A stretch of DNA of 64,000 nt from Streptomyces sp. Mut1 (GCF_030719295.1 NZ_CP120997.1:7016001-7080000); one strand, 5' to 3'. Shown: positions 7,715 to 16,106, counted from the stretch's first letter. Notes: generated by a model from the sequence alone, not told the origin. Program-made: numbers and translations.

Positions 7715-8554
7715 GTGACGGCCCACCACATACCCGCCTCCCCGGGCCCGAGAGTCGCGGCCCGTGAGGTACTGCTCCAGGTGCGCGGTCTGCGCGCGTC
7801 CGTGTCGCTCGGCGGCGCGGAGTGCCCGGTTCTCGAAGACGTGAATTTCGACCTGCGCCGGGGCGAACGTCTCGGGGTGCAGGGCGAGGCCGAGTCGGCC
7901 CTCCCGCTGCTCGCCCGGGTCCTGACCGGCCGCCCGGCCCACGGGGACCGGGTACTCGCGGGTACGACCCGGCTCGCGAGCGGGCCCGTACGCAGCCTGA
8001 CGGAGCCCGGGGAACCGGCCCGCCGGGGTGCGGGGAACATCGCCCCGCTCGGCCCGGCGGCGCCCGCCCTCCCGCACACCGGGCGTCCACCGGCCGGGCC
8101 ACGGGTTCTCGTCGCCGACCTGACGGGCCTGTCCGCCGACGAGGCCGGGGCCCGCACCGGCCGGCTGCGGGCCATGGCCCCGGCTCTCGACGCGGACGGC
8201 ACCGGGCTGATCGTGGTCGGCGGCCCGTTCGAGGCGGTCGCCCGGCTCTGCGACACGCTTCAGATCGTCGCGGGCGGGCGGATCGTCGAACGAGGGCCCG
8301 GCGCCGAACTCCGTGCCCACCCGCGGCACGGGCTCACCGAGACGCTGCGCACGGGAGCCGCCGCACCCCCGCGCGGTGCGGGGACGGGGCGGGGCTGCTT
8401 CTTCGAACCGCACTGCCCGCGGGGCCGCGGCCAGGAAAGCTGCCGCCGCGACGTCCCCGGCCCCACCCCTTTCGTCTCGCCCCACGGCTCGGTCACCGTG
8501 AAGTGCCACTTTCCGGCCCCGGCCGCCCCCTGTCATGAGTCACGGCTGTCATGA
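7715..8554 (+). CDS. degenerate ABC transporter ATPase with OppD/DppD-type cysteine-rich tail
   Basis: A 279-residue protein from the GTG at 7715 (GGGAG six bases upstream). Its N-terminus reads like an oligopeptide-importer ATPase: LQVRGLRASVSLG, then DVNFDLRRGERLGVQG. The Walker A lysine motif is absent (GVQGEAESALPLL instead of GxSGSGKST), there is no LSGGQ, and the Walker B/D-loop is degraded to VLVADLTGLSADEAG. The C-terminal oligo_HPY region is kept, with four cysteines (GCFFEPHC, ESC, VKC), the pattern linked to an Fe-S cluster in OppD/DppD proteins. No permease or binding-protein genes are adjacent. It is probably catalytically dead and may be regulatory or decaying. Three 16-base repeats run through its 3' end. 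Confidence 0.75.
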   Translation: MTAHHIPASPGPRVAAREVLLQVRGLRASVSLGGAECPVLEDVNFDLRRGERLGVQGEAESALPLLARVLTGRPAHGDRVLAGTTRLASGPVRSLTEPGEPARRGAGNIAPLGPAAPALPHTGRPPAGPRVLVADLTGLSADEAGARTGRLRAMAPALDADGTGLIVVGGPFEAVARLCDTLQIVAGGRIVERGPGAELRAHPRHGLTETLRTGAAAPPRGAGTGRGCFFEPHCPRGRGQESCRRDVPGPTPFVSPHGSVTVKCHFPAPAAPCHESRLS

Positions 8555-8578
8555 ATCACGACCGTCATGAATCGCAAC
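8531..8578. repeat. three 16-bp direct repeats around a TCATGA core
   Basis: Units at 8531-8546, 8547-8562 and 8563-8578 share the consensus YGTCATGARTCRCRRC and follow one another without a gap. The array spans the stop codon of the pseudo-ATPase and ends 25 bases before the TIM-barrel gene start. One unit per 1.5 helical turns, each with the palindrome TCATGA, could form an operator array; a replication-slippage duplication is the alternative. Confidence 0.85.
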
Positions 8579-8602
8579 GGAACAGCGCAAGGAGAAACAC
8601 GC

Positions 8603-9709
8603 ATGAAGGTTGGAGTGGACGGCCGCAAGCTTCCCGGGGCGTCGACGCGCTCAGCGGTGGAGAACCTTGAGGCGGCGGCCGAACTCGGCATGGACGGCGT
8701 CTTCTTCAGGACCGTCCTCGACGTCACCCCGACGCTGGACCGGCACGTCCTGAAAGAACTGCGCCGGCGCGCGGACGAACTCGGCCTCTACCTGGAAATG
8801 GGCCTGGCCAAGGTCAACCCGTACGCCAACGCGGAGGCGCCCGAGGTCCGGGAACTGGGCGGCGGCGACTACACCGCCGGCATGGTCCGGATGATGCGTG
8901 CCTGTGCGGAGATCGACTGCCGTGAACTCTGGGTGGGCACCGCCAACTACAAGCCGGGGCTGCCCGGCTACCACGTGTTCGACCGGTTCCGCACCGACGC
9001 GTCCTGGAGCGATCAGCTCGCCGGCATCGAGAAGTTCCTGCGCGTCCTGCGTCCGGTGGCCCTGGACCTGGGCTGCCACCTCAACGTCGAGACCCACGAG
9101 GAGATCACCTCCTTCGAGGTGGTCCGCCTGGTGGAGGCCGTCGGCCCGGACGCCATCGGGATCACCTACGACTCCGCCAACGTCGTCGCCCGCGGCGAGG
9201 ACCCCGTCGCGGCCGCCCGCCGCGTGGCCCCGTACGTACGGATGAGCCATGTCCGGGACGTCGCGCTGTTCCGTACCGACTACGGGATCGGACGCATGCT
9301 GGCACCCTGCGGTGAGGGCGTCATGGACTGGCCGGCGATCCTCGGAGCCCTGGGTGAGCACCGGCCCGGCCTCAGGCTGTCCATAGAGAACTCCCGGGAC
9401 CGCACGATCATGCCGATGCACGTGTACGACCCCGCCTGGCTGGCCGCGCACCCCGACCTCACCACCACCGAGCTCGCCGAGACCTTCCGCCTCACCCATG
9501 CCTACGAGGACATGGCCGCGGCGGGGGAGAGGCCGACGTTCGACCACCTCACCGGCACCCCGTGCGACGGGCCCGAACAGCTGCGCTTCATCTCACGCAC
9601 CGCCGCCCATCTGCGCGAGATCCTCGCCACCGACGGCGAACCCGACGGCGAACCCGACGGCGAACCCGGCGGCGATCCCGATGGCGAGTCCATCAGGTCG
9701 GCCCGATGA
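8603..9709 (+). CDS. sugar phosphate isomerase/epimerase family protein (xylose-isomerase-like TIM barrel)
   Basis: About 368 residues from the ATG at 8603, which has AAGGAG at good spacing. The fold is that of the AP-endonuclease-2/xylose isomerase-like TIM barrel, with metal-ligand candidates in HLNVETHEEI (Glu/His), GITYDSANV (Asp), MSHVRDVAL (His) and RLSIENS (Glu). Members isomerise or epimerise sugars, inosose, hydroxypyruvate and related polyols, and some serve in catabolic clusters of unknown substrate. The final 20 residues are a low-complexity Gly-Glu-Pro-Asp tail encoded by a 12-base tandem repeat, outside the catalytic barrel. Its stop overlaps the next start (ATGA), so it is co-translated with the amidohydrolases. 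Confidence 0.85.
   Translation: MKVGVDGRKLPGASTRSAVENLEAAAELGMDGVFFRTVLDVTPTLDRHVLKELRRRADELGLYLEMGLAKVNPYANAEAPEVRELGGGDYTAGMVRMMRACAEIDCRELWVGTANYKPGLPGYHVFDRFRTDASWSDQLAGIEKFLRVLRPVALDLGCHLNVETHEEITSFEVVRLVEAVGPDAIGITYDSANVVARGEDPVAAARRVAPYVRMSHVRDVALFRTDYGIGRMLAPCGEGVMDWPAILGALGEHRPGLRLSIENSRDRTIMPMHVYDPAWLAAHPDLTTTELAETFRLTHAYEDMAAAGERPTFDHLTGTPCDGPEQLRFISRTAAHLREILATDGEPDGEPDGEPGGDPDGESIRSAR
9632..9688 (+). repeat. 12-bp in-frame tandem repeat encoding (D/G)GEP
   Basis: Three exact copies of GACGGCGAACCC start at 9632, 9644 and 9656, followed by one diverged copy (9668-9679) and a partial one. The period is a multiple of three, so copy-number change would only lengthen or shorten the C-terminal tail of the TIM-barrel protein. 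The repeat is a likely slippage hotspot. Confidence 0.95.
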
Positions 9710-11169
9710 GGACCCGCATCTCGGCCCGGTTCGTCGTCGGCCACGACGGGAGCGACCACGTCGTCCACGAGAACGGCGCGGTCGTCTACGAGGACGACAC
9801 GGTCATCCACGTCGGCCACGGCTTCGAAGGGCGCGTCGATGTCGAGCGCGACGAGGGGCTCGCCCTGGTCGGACCCGGCTTCGTCGACCTCAACGCCCTC
9901 GGCGACATCGACCACGCGGTCTTCGACACCTACCAGGACGACGCGCTCGCCACCGGCCAGCGGTGGTCGCAGAGCTATCTGGAGCGACGCCACGAGGTCT
10001 TCAGCCGCGAGGAGGAGGCGTTCAAACGCCGCTACGCCTTCGGGCAGCTGCTCCTGAACGGCATCACCACCGCCCTGCCCATCGCCTCGGAGATATCCAA
10101 GGAATGGGCGGAGACCTACGAGGAGATGGCCGACGCGGCCGAAGCCGCGGTGGAACTCGGGCTGCGCGTCTACCTCGGCCCGAGCTACCGCTCGGCCGTG
10201 CCCGTGGTCGACGCCCGGGGCCGCACCCTGCTGCACCACGAACCACGGCTCGGCGAAGCCGGACTGGACGGCGCCGCCCGGTTCGTGGCCGACTTCGACG
10301 GCTCCGGCCACGGCCTGGTACGCGGAATGCTCGCCCCCTCCCGGATCGAGACGGTCGACCCCGCGCTCCTGCGCCGCACCCGCGACCTCGGCGACGAGCT
10401 GCGCTGCCCGGTCAGACTGCACGCCGGACAGACCGTGTTCGAGGTCGGTCTCCTGCGCGAGGCCCACGGCCGCCGCCCCATCGAACTCCTCCACGACATC
10501 GGCTTCCTGGGGCCACGCACCCTGATCCCCCACGCCTGGGCGGTCGCGGGACACAGCGAACTCCCCGTCCCCGGCGACGACCTCGGCCTCCTGAGCGACA
10601 GCGGCACCACCGTGATCTTCTGCCCCATGGCGGTGGCACGCTACGCCGTGGTCCTGGAGTCCTTCGACCGCTACCTCGCCCATGGCATCCGCATGGCGAT
10701 GGGCACCGACACCGCCCCGCCCGACATGATCCGCGCGATGGACACCGGGATGGTCCTGACCAAGGCGGTGGAACGCCGGCGCTCCGCCGGCTCCTGCCGC
10801 GACCTGTACCACGCGGCGACGGTCGGGGGCGCCGACGCGCTGGGCCGCCCCGACCTCGGGCGCCTCGCCGAGGGCACGCGGGCCGACATCACCGTGGTGG
10901 ACCTGTCGGGCGCCAGGACCGGCCCCGTCGACGACCCGATCCGCACCCTCGTCCTCGCCGCCAACGGCAGGGACGTACGCACCGTCGTCGTCAACGGGCG
11001 CACCGTCGTGGACGAGGGCGCCCTCCTCGGCGCGCGCCACGACGACCGGGAACGCGCCCAGGCGTACCTCGACCGCTACCGGGCCGGCTACACCGAGCGC
11101 GACCACCTCGGCCGCACCGAGCAGGAACTCTTCCCGCCGACCTACCGCATCAGGAGGGCCGCACCATGA
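9706..11169 (+). CDS. amidohydrolase family protein lacking the HxH motif
   Basis: A 487-residue protein of the AtzA/TrzN-like amidohydrolase subgroup. It has the N-terminal composite beta domain, LVRGMLAPSRIET, RLHAGQTVFEV (His), LIPHAWAVAGHSE (His), MGTDTAPPDM (Asp) and the C-terminal GTRADITVVDL. The first metal motif, normally PGFVDxHxH, reads PGFVDLNALGDIDH, so both strand-1 histidines are missing, although the other ligands remain. It may bind a single metal or be a non-hydrolytic partner. It is coupled by ATGA overlaps to both neighbours, notably a second, complete amidohydrolase, which suggests that the two act together. The substrate is unknown; deamination or dechlorination of a heterocycle or amidine is typical of the subgroup. 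Confidence 0.82.
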   Translation: MRTRISARFVVGHDGSDHVVHENGAVVYEDDTVIHVGHGFEGRVDVERDEGLALVGPGFVDLNALGDIDHAVFDTYQDDALATGQRWSQSYLERRHEVFSREEEAFKRRYAFGQLLLNGITTALPIASEISKEWAETYEEMADAAEAAVELGLRVYLGPSYRSAVPVVDARGRTLLHHEPRLGEAGLDGAARFVADFDGSGHGLVRGMLAPSRIETVDPALLRRTRDLGDELRCPVRLHAGQTVFEVGLLREAHGRRPIELLHDIGFLGPRTLIPHAWAVAGHSELPVPGDDLGLLSDSGTTVIFCPMAVARYAVVLESFDRYLAHGIRMAMGTDTAPPDMIRAMDTGMVLTKAVERRRSAGSCRDLYHAATVGGADALGRPDLGRLAEGTRADITVVDLSGARTGPVDDPIRTLVLAANGRDVRTVVVNGRTVVDEGALLGARHDDRERAQAYLDRYRAGYTERDHLGRTEQELFPPTYRIRRAAP

Positions 11170-12677
11170 CCACCGACGGCGACTGCGGCCGCCGCCCGGC
11201 CGATCTCCTCCTGACCGGCGGCTGTGTGATCACCATGGACCCGCGGCGGCGGGTGCTCACCGACGGCGCGGTCGCCGTCACCGAGGGCCGTGTCGCCGCC
11301 GTCGGCCCCACCCGGGAGATACGGGCCGGCTGGACGGCCCCCGAAACGATCGACTGCACGGGCCAGGTCGTCCTGCCGGGGCTCATAGACGCCCATGGCC
11401 ACGGCGGGCACGCCCTGCTGAAGACGATCGGCGTCGACTCCCTGTCCTGGTGGATGCGGATCGCGACCCGCACCTACTTCGAGCACGTCACGCCCGGCTA
11501 CTGGTACGCGGACGGGCGCCTCGCCGCCCTGGAGCGGCTGAAGTCCGGCGTCACCTGCGCGGTGAGCGTCCTCGGCTCCCAGCCCCGCTCCGACCAGCCG
11601 GCCTTCGGCGACGCCCACGCCCGCGCCTACGCCGAGGCGGGCACCCGCCAGGTGCTGGGCGTCGGCCCGAGCGGTCTGCCCTGGCCGCGCGAAGTGGGCC
11701 ACTGGACGGGCGGAGCCACGTACCACCGCGAACGCGTGGGCCTCGACCGGATGATGGCCGGGGCGGAGGAGACCGTTGCCGCCTGGCACAACGGAGCCGA
11801 CGGCCGGATACGGGTGGCCGTCACCCCGTACACCATGGTCCCCTCCCTCGACCCGAGCGGCCCGACCAGCCCCGACCGCGCCACCCGCCTGACCGCACAG
11901 GACCGGGAACAGTCCGAACGCGTACGCGACCTCGCGGCCCGCTACGGCACGCGCGTCCACACGGACGCCTTCGGCGGCATGGTCGAACTCGCCCACCGGC
12001 TCGACCCGCACGCACTGCTCGGCCCGGACGTCCACTTCCAGCACGGCTTCGGCCTCAGCGCCCGCGAAGTCGCCATCCTGGCCGAAACGGGCACGAGCGT
12101 GACGCACGGTCCCGGCGTGGTGGTCGGAGCCCTGCGCGGACGCTGCCCGGTCCCCGAACTGCTGGACGCGGGAGTCACGGTGGCCGTCACCACCGACGGC
12201 TGCGCCCCCATGTCGAGCTTCGACCTGTTCACCGCCGTACGCCAGGCCCAGACGCTCTCCCAGCTGCAACTGCGGGACACCTTCCTGCTGCCCCCGGGCA
12301 AGCTGCTGGAAATGGTCACCATCGACGCGGCACGCGCGATCGGCTGGGACGACGAGATCGGCTCACTGGAGGAGGGCAAAGCGGCCGACATCATCGTGGT
12401 CGACACCCGCCAACCGCACCTCCAGCCCCTGCACATGCCGGTGCACGCACTGGTCTACAAGGCAGGTGGCCAGGACGTCAGCCACGTCGTCGTGGCCGGC
12501 CGAGTGCTCATGCGCAACCGGCATCCCACCCGCGTAGACGAAGCCGAAGTGATCGCCGCGGCGGGCGAGGAGGCCCGGCAGGTGATCGCCCGCGGCCGGC
12601 TCGACCGTTTCATCACCGCCCCCGTCTGGGGCACTTCGCGGCAGTCCTTTCCGGACCCGGTCCCCTTCGAGGAATGA
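11166..12677 (+). CDS. amidohydrolase (TrzN/AtzB/guanine-deaminase-like), intact metal site
   Basis: A 503-residue cytosolic amidohydrolase. The metal motif HxH is in LPGLIDAHGHGGH (about residue 79), with further ligands in VHTDAFGG (His), FQHGFGLS (His) and VTTDGCAPM (Asp), and a C-terminal beta-sandwich with EGKAADIIVVD. These proteins hydrolytically deaminate or dechlorinate purines, triazines and other heterocycles with one zinc or iron. The ATG overlaps the previous stop (ATGA); the upstream reading frame in phase is non-coding. With the TIM-barrel protein and the first amidohydrolase it forms a three-gene coupled unit followed by an MHS transporter. I cannot name the substrate. Confidence 0.86.
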   Translation: MTTDGDCGRRPADLLLTGGCVITMDPRRRVLTDGAVAVTEGRVAAVGPTREIRAGWTAPETIDCTGQVVLPGLIDAHGHGGHALLKTIGVDSLSWWMRIATRTYFEHVTPGYWYADGRLAALERLKSGVTCAVSVLGSQPRSDQPAFGDAHARAYAEAGTRQVLGVGPSGLPWPREVGHWTGGATYHRERVGLDRMMAGAEETVAAWHNGADGRIRVAVTPYTMVPSLDPSGPTSPDRATRLTAQDREQSERVRDLAARYGTRVHTDAFGGMVELAHRLDPHALLGPDVHFQHGFGLSAREVAILAETGTSVTHGPGVVVGALRGRCPVPELLDAGVTVAVTTDGCAPMSSFDLFTAVRQAQTLSQLQLRDTFLLPPGKLLEMVTIDAARAIGWDDEIGSLEEGKAADIIVVDTRQPHLQPLHMPVHALVYKAGGQDVSHVVVAGRVLMRNRHPTRVDEAEVIAAAGEEARQVIARGRLDRFITAPVWGTSRQSFPDPVPFEE

Positions 12678-12740
12678 GCCGACGCACATGACGCCAGCAC
12701 CCGCGCAATTCCCTTCCCGCCGACCTGACAGGGCCACGGT

Positions 12741-14090
12741 ATGAAGAACAGGCAGAGCAGCCGACGCAGTAACCAGGACGCCGGGGCGACCCGGAGGGTC
12801 GCACTCGCGACCCTGAGCGGGACCGTACTCGAGGGATACGACTTCTTCGTCTACGGAACGACCTCCGCCCTCATCTTCAACTCGCAGTTCTTTCCCTCGC
12901 TGAGCCCCACCGCCGGCACACTCGCCGCGTTCAGCACCTTCGCCGTGGGGTTCGCCGCACGCCCCGTGGGCGGCCTGGTGTTCGGCCACTTCGGTGACCG
13001 GGTCGGCCGCAAGGCGACCCTGGTGGTCTCCCTCCTGATGATGGGGATCGCCACCACACTCATCGGACTCGTCCCCAACTTCGCGGTGATAGGGGTCTGG
13101 GCGCCCATCCTGCTGGTCCTGCTGCGCTTCGTGCAGGGCATCGCACTCGGCGGCGAGATGGCCGGGGCCACGCTGCTCTCCATGGAGCACGCCCCGGACG
13201 GCAGGAAGAACCTTTTCGCGGGATTCCCGCAGATGGGCACGCCGGCCGGCCTGGTTCTGGCGAACGTGGTCATCCTCACCACCGGCGCCGTGATGCCCGA
13301 CTCGGCCTTCAACGCCTGGGGCTGGCGCATCCCGTTCCTGCTCAGCGCCGTGCTCGTCGTCGTCGGACTCTTCGTGCGCCTCCGGGTCGCCGAGTCGCCG
13401 TCCTTCGAAGCCGCCGTCTCCCGCGACCATGTGGTGGCCCGTCCCCTGGCGGAGGCCCTCAAGGTCGGCTTCCCCCGGCTCACCGTCACCCTCTTCGCCG
13501 CGGTGGCGAGCGGTGCCGTGGGGTACGTGTTCATGGTCTTCAGCCTCTCCTACGGCACCTCGACCGTGGGCTTCGACCGGCAGTTCCTCGTGCTCTGCGT
13601 CACCGCGGCGGCGGCCGTGTGGTGCTGTCTGATCCCGTTCTGGACAACCGTCGCCGACCGCTTCGGCCGGCGCCGGATGTTCCTCGCCGGTTCGGTCGCG
13701 CTCCTGGTGGCGGGCTGCGCCTTCCTCCCGCTGATGGACTCGGGCTCCCGGGCGGTCACCCTCGTGGCGTTCCTCCTGATGGGGCTCGTCATGCCGATCA
13801 CGCACAGCGTGCAGGGCGCGATCATCGCCGACACCTTCCCGGTGCACGTCCGCTACTCCGGCTCCTCGATCGTCATGCAGACCGGAGCGATCATCGGAGG
13901 CGGACTGGCTCCCATGATCGCCCTCGCCCTCCAGGACGCCACCGGCTCGTCGCTCGGTGTGACGTTCTACGTCGCCCTGATCAGCCTGGTCAGTCTGGTC
14001 GCCGCGGTCTTCATGTTCCGGATGCCGCCGGTGAGCCTCGCGGAGCCGGCGCCGCTCCCCGATCGCGAGCCCGAGAACCAAGCGGTCTGA
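12741..14090 (+). CDS. MFS transporter, MHS family (second copy)
   Basis: A 449-residue membrane symporter, clearly paralogous to the one at 2776. Long stretches such as QFFPSLSPxAGTLAAFST, the loop SMEHAPxGRxN and FAGFPQMGTPAGLVLAN are nearly identical. TM1 reads LEGYDFFVYG, with Gly in place of the usual Trp of the MHS EWYDF motif. It has about twelve transmembrane helices. It follows the amidohydrolase pair after 63 bases and is probably in the same transcript, with a strong hairpin terminator downstream. It likely imports the compound handled by the isomerase/amidohydrolase enzymes, while the first copy may take up a related molecule. Confidence 0.9.
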   Translation: MKNRQSSRRSNQDAGATRRVALATLSGTVLEGYDFFVYGTTSALIFNSQFFPSLSPTAGTLAAFSTFAVGFAARPVGGLVFGHFGDRVGRKATLVVSLLMMGIATTLIGLVPNFAVIGVWAPILLVLLRFVQGIALGGEMAGATLLSMEHAPDGRKNLFAGFPQMGTPAGLVLANVVILTTGAVMPDSAFNAWGWRIPFLLSAVLVVVGLFVRLRVAESPSFEAAVSRDHVVARPLAEALKVGFPRLTVTLFAAVASGAVGYVFMVFSLSYGTSTVGFDRQFLVLCVTAAAAVWCCLIPFWTTVADRFGRRRMFLAGSVALLVAGCAFLPLMDSGSRAVTLVAFLLMGLVMPITHSVQGAIIADTFPVHVRYSGSSIVMQTGAIIGGGLAPMIALALQDATGSSLGVTFYVALISLVSLVAAVFMFRMPPVSLAEPAPLPDREPENQAV

Positions 14091-14131
14091 ACGAGGGCCG
14101 CGAGCCGCGGCGCAGCGCGCACCTCGCACCA

Positions 14132-14163
14132 CAGGGGGCCCCGGATCCACTCCGGGCCCCCTG
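14132..14163 (+). terminator. rho-independent-like hairpin after the second MHS transporter
   Basis: The arms CAGGGGGCCC and GGGCCCCCTG pair perfectly over ten bases, with further GGA/TCC pairing in the loop. No long T-run follows, as is usual in Streptomyces. It lies about 40 bases after the transporter stop. Confidence 0.75.
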
Positions 14164-14252
14164 CGGTCGCGTACCGGGAACCCCGGCCGGTCGCCCGCTC
14201 CGCCGCCCGGACAGGCCCTGGTCCCTGGTCCTGTCACCTCACCGTCACCCAA

Positions 14253-14288
14253 GGCGGGGCGGCCACCCGGACCGGTGGCCGCCCCGCC
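14253..14288. terminator. 15-bp perfect hairpin upstream of the TetR gene
   Basis: The left arm GGCGGGGCGGCCACC (14253-14267) pairs fully with GGTGGCCGCCCCGCC (14274-14288) around a six-base loop. It may be a second terminator for the upstream operon that insulates the TetR gene, or a structure in the TetR leader. The TetR start codon is 83 bases downstream. Confidence 0.7.
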
Positions 14289-14370
14289 CCGGCCTGGTAC
14301 ATGAATACGGAGCGTGTCACTCTGTTCCAGCACCTATCGTGGGGCGGACCGGCGGAACGGGGGAGGGCCC

Positions 14371-15003
14371 ATGACGGCACGCAGCACCGACGAGACGCCC
14401 GCGGTCCCGGGGCTCGGCGCGGTGGCCGCGCCCTCCGACGCGCTGAGCGAGCAGATCCTGGACGCCGCGCGTGAGCAGTTCATGACCTTCGGGCTGCGCC
14501 GCTCGACCGTGGACGACGTCGCCAAACGCGCCCGCGTCTCACGGGTGACCGTGTACCGGCGGATCGGCAACAAGGACAGCCTCGTCTCGGCGTGCCTGCT
14601 GCGCGAGTACCGCCGGTTCGTCATGGAGGTCGACGAGGCCGTGGCGGAGCTGCCCACGACGGAGGACCGGCTGGTCGAGGGCTTCGCCGCGGTGCTGCGG
14701 CACATCCGGGAGCACCCGCTCATCGGCGGGCTGCTGCGGCTGGAGCCCGAGACCATGCTGCCCTTCCTGACCGTGGAGAGCGGGCCCGCCTTCCTCGCGA
14801 TCCGCGGGTACCTGGCGGGCCGGCTCCGCGAGGCCCGCCGCCTGGAGGGGCTGCCCGAGAGCGACCCGACCCCCGTCGCCGAACTGATGGTGCGGATCAC
14901 GGTCTCCTTCCTGCTCAACCCCGTCAGCTGCTTCGAGCTGGACGACGACACCCAGGTACGCGACTTCGCCCGCCGCTGCCTGGTCCCGCTGCTCGCGGCC
15001 TGA
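14371..15003 (+). CDS. TetR/AcrR family transcriptional regulator
   Basis: A 210-residue repressor from the ATG at 14371, preceded by a GGGGGAGGG ribosome-binding site. The helix-turn-helix lies at about residues 28-72 (QILDAAREQF, TVDDVAKRARVSRVTVYRRIGNKD), followed by an all-helical ligand domain. It is convergent with the MpaB-like gene, whose stop is only 11 bases away, so control of that gene is plausible but its operator is not obvious. TetR genes in this arrangement often respond to lipophilic ligands. Regulation of the upstream transporter operon is the alternative. Confidence 0.92.
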   Translation: MTARSTDETPAVPGLGAVAAPSDALSEQILDAAREQFMTFGLRRSTVDDVAKRARVSRVTVYRRIGNKDSLVSACLLREYRRFVMEVDEAVAELPTTEDRLVEGFAAVLRHIREHPLIGGLLRLEPETMLPFLTVESGPAFLAIRGYLAGRLREARRLEGLPESDPTPVAELMVRITVSFLLNPVSCFELDDDTQVRDFARRCLVPLLAA

Positions 15004-15013
15004 GACGACTGCC

Positions 15014-15892
15014 CTACGCCGCCTCGTCCGGCAGCGGTTCCAGGGGGCGGCTGCGGGCCCAGTGCGGCCCGAGGTCGTCCAGCCGCCAGCCGAACGGGTA
15101 CGAACGGGGCTGCGGCCGCGCGGGGAAGCGGCGCGGCCTGGCCGGCATCCTGCGCACGCACCGCGCCCGCATCCGCAGCGCCGTCGACGCGGAGGACCGC
15201 ACCCAGCGTGGCTGCGGCCGGAAGCCGAGCGCCTTCAGCAGCGGCTCGTCCAGCAGGGCCAGCGAGAACCGCGCGATCAGCGGCCTCAAGGGGCGCGGAT
15301 ACCAGCTCGCCATCACCCGGAACGTGGCACTGGCCACCCGTCGGTTCGCCGGGTCGTACGCGAACATGCGCTCCTCGTACGCTTCGAGGAGTCGCTCGAA
15401 CCCCTCGTAGGTGTCGGGCACGCCCTCGATGCCCATCATCGCCCCGGTCCTGCGCCCCGTCTCCGCGAGGGCCTGCACCTCCTGCGCGCACAGCGGGCGC
15501 CAGCCGTACCGGTCGATCCAGCGCTTCGGCCCCACGACCGTCGTCGCCAGGACGTACCGGAAGTCGTCGTTCGGGATGCGGTACTTGCCGTGGATGCGGT
15601 TGAGGTGCCGGGCCGCGGCCCGCCCGCGCTCCGAGTCGAAGCCGTCGGCGGCCATCTCGTAGGCGATCAGCACCGTGTCGTCGTACCGCTTCTGTCCGTG
15701 GCGCTCGAACTCCTGGGTCCGGTCCAGGAGTACGGAGATCCGGGGAACGCCGTAGTCGCGCAGGAACGCGACGCTCACGCCCTGGCGGTAGTCCCAGGGG
15801 AACTCGTACTGAGAGATCAGCCGGAGGATCTCGGCGTAATCCCGCGCCGGATCCATCCGGCGGATCTCACGCAGGCGGCTGTACCGGCCCAT
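15014..15892 (-). CDS. oxygenase MpaB / DUF2236 family protein
   Basis: About 292 residues with the ER-bound oxygenase MpaB/latex-clearing-protein-like (DUF2236) domain. The typical pattern HGKYRIPNDDFRYVLATTVVGPKRW lies near residues 125-150; these helical proteins bind b-type haem through conserved histidine. The start is the ATG at 15892, with AGGAGG eight bases upstream; a longer frame to 16048 lacks a ribosome site. The C-terminus is Arg/Pro-rich. Lcp-type members cleave polyisoprene, but most members have unknown substrates. It is monocistronic and convergent with a TetR gene. Confidence 0.8.
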   Translation of the reverse strand: MGRYSRLREIRRMDPARDYAEILRLISQYEFPWDYRQGVSVAFLRDYGVPRISVLLDRTQEFERHGQKRYDDTVLIAYEMAADGFDSERGRAAARHLNRIHGKYRIPNDDFRYVLATTVVGPKRWIDRYGWRPLCAQEVQALAETGRRTGAMMGIEGVPDTYEGFERLLEAYEERMFAYDPANRRVASATFRVMASWYPRPLRPLIARFSLALLDEPLLKALGFRPQPRWVRSSASTALRMRARCVRRMPARPRRFPARPQPRSYPFGWRLDDLGPHWARSRPLEPLPDEAA

Positions 15893-15966
15893 GGTGCGCC
15901 CTCCTGTCGATATCGGGCTCCCCGCCGCGGAAGCGCGAGACAACTCCCCTGACTGGCAAGGAGTGT

Positions 15967-16020
15967 GACGGTCCGTCGAGTCCGGAGAGACAAAGTTACA
16001 AATACTATCGACTTGTTTCA
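15967..16020 (-). promoter_or_regulatory. AT-rich promoter/operator patch for the MpaB-like gene
   Basis: GACGG-T-CCGTC (15967-15977) is a perfect short inverted repeat. It is followed by a 30-base AT-rich stretch (15991-16020), unusual in this GC-rich DNA. Read on the minus strand the stretch holds AACAAG and GATAGTATTTG, suitable for promoter elements, about 100 bases upstream of the start at 15892. Confidence 0.4.
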
Positions 16021-16106
16021 CGGGTTCCGTCAACACCGCGTGCGCCACCTCAGCGAGGCGGCGAGGGCCCCTCGGTTCCCTCCGGCTCCGGGCGCGCGGG
16101 GGCGCA

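Noticed and set aside
9498..11165. N-terminal extension of the second amidohydrolase
   Set aside because: It overlaps the first amidohydrolase in another frame and is Arg/Pro-rich; the ATGA-coupled start at 11166 fits the family length.
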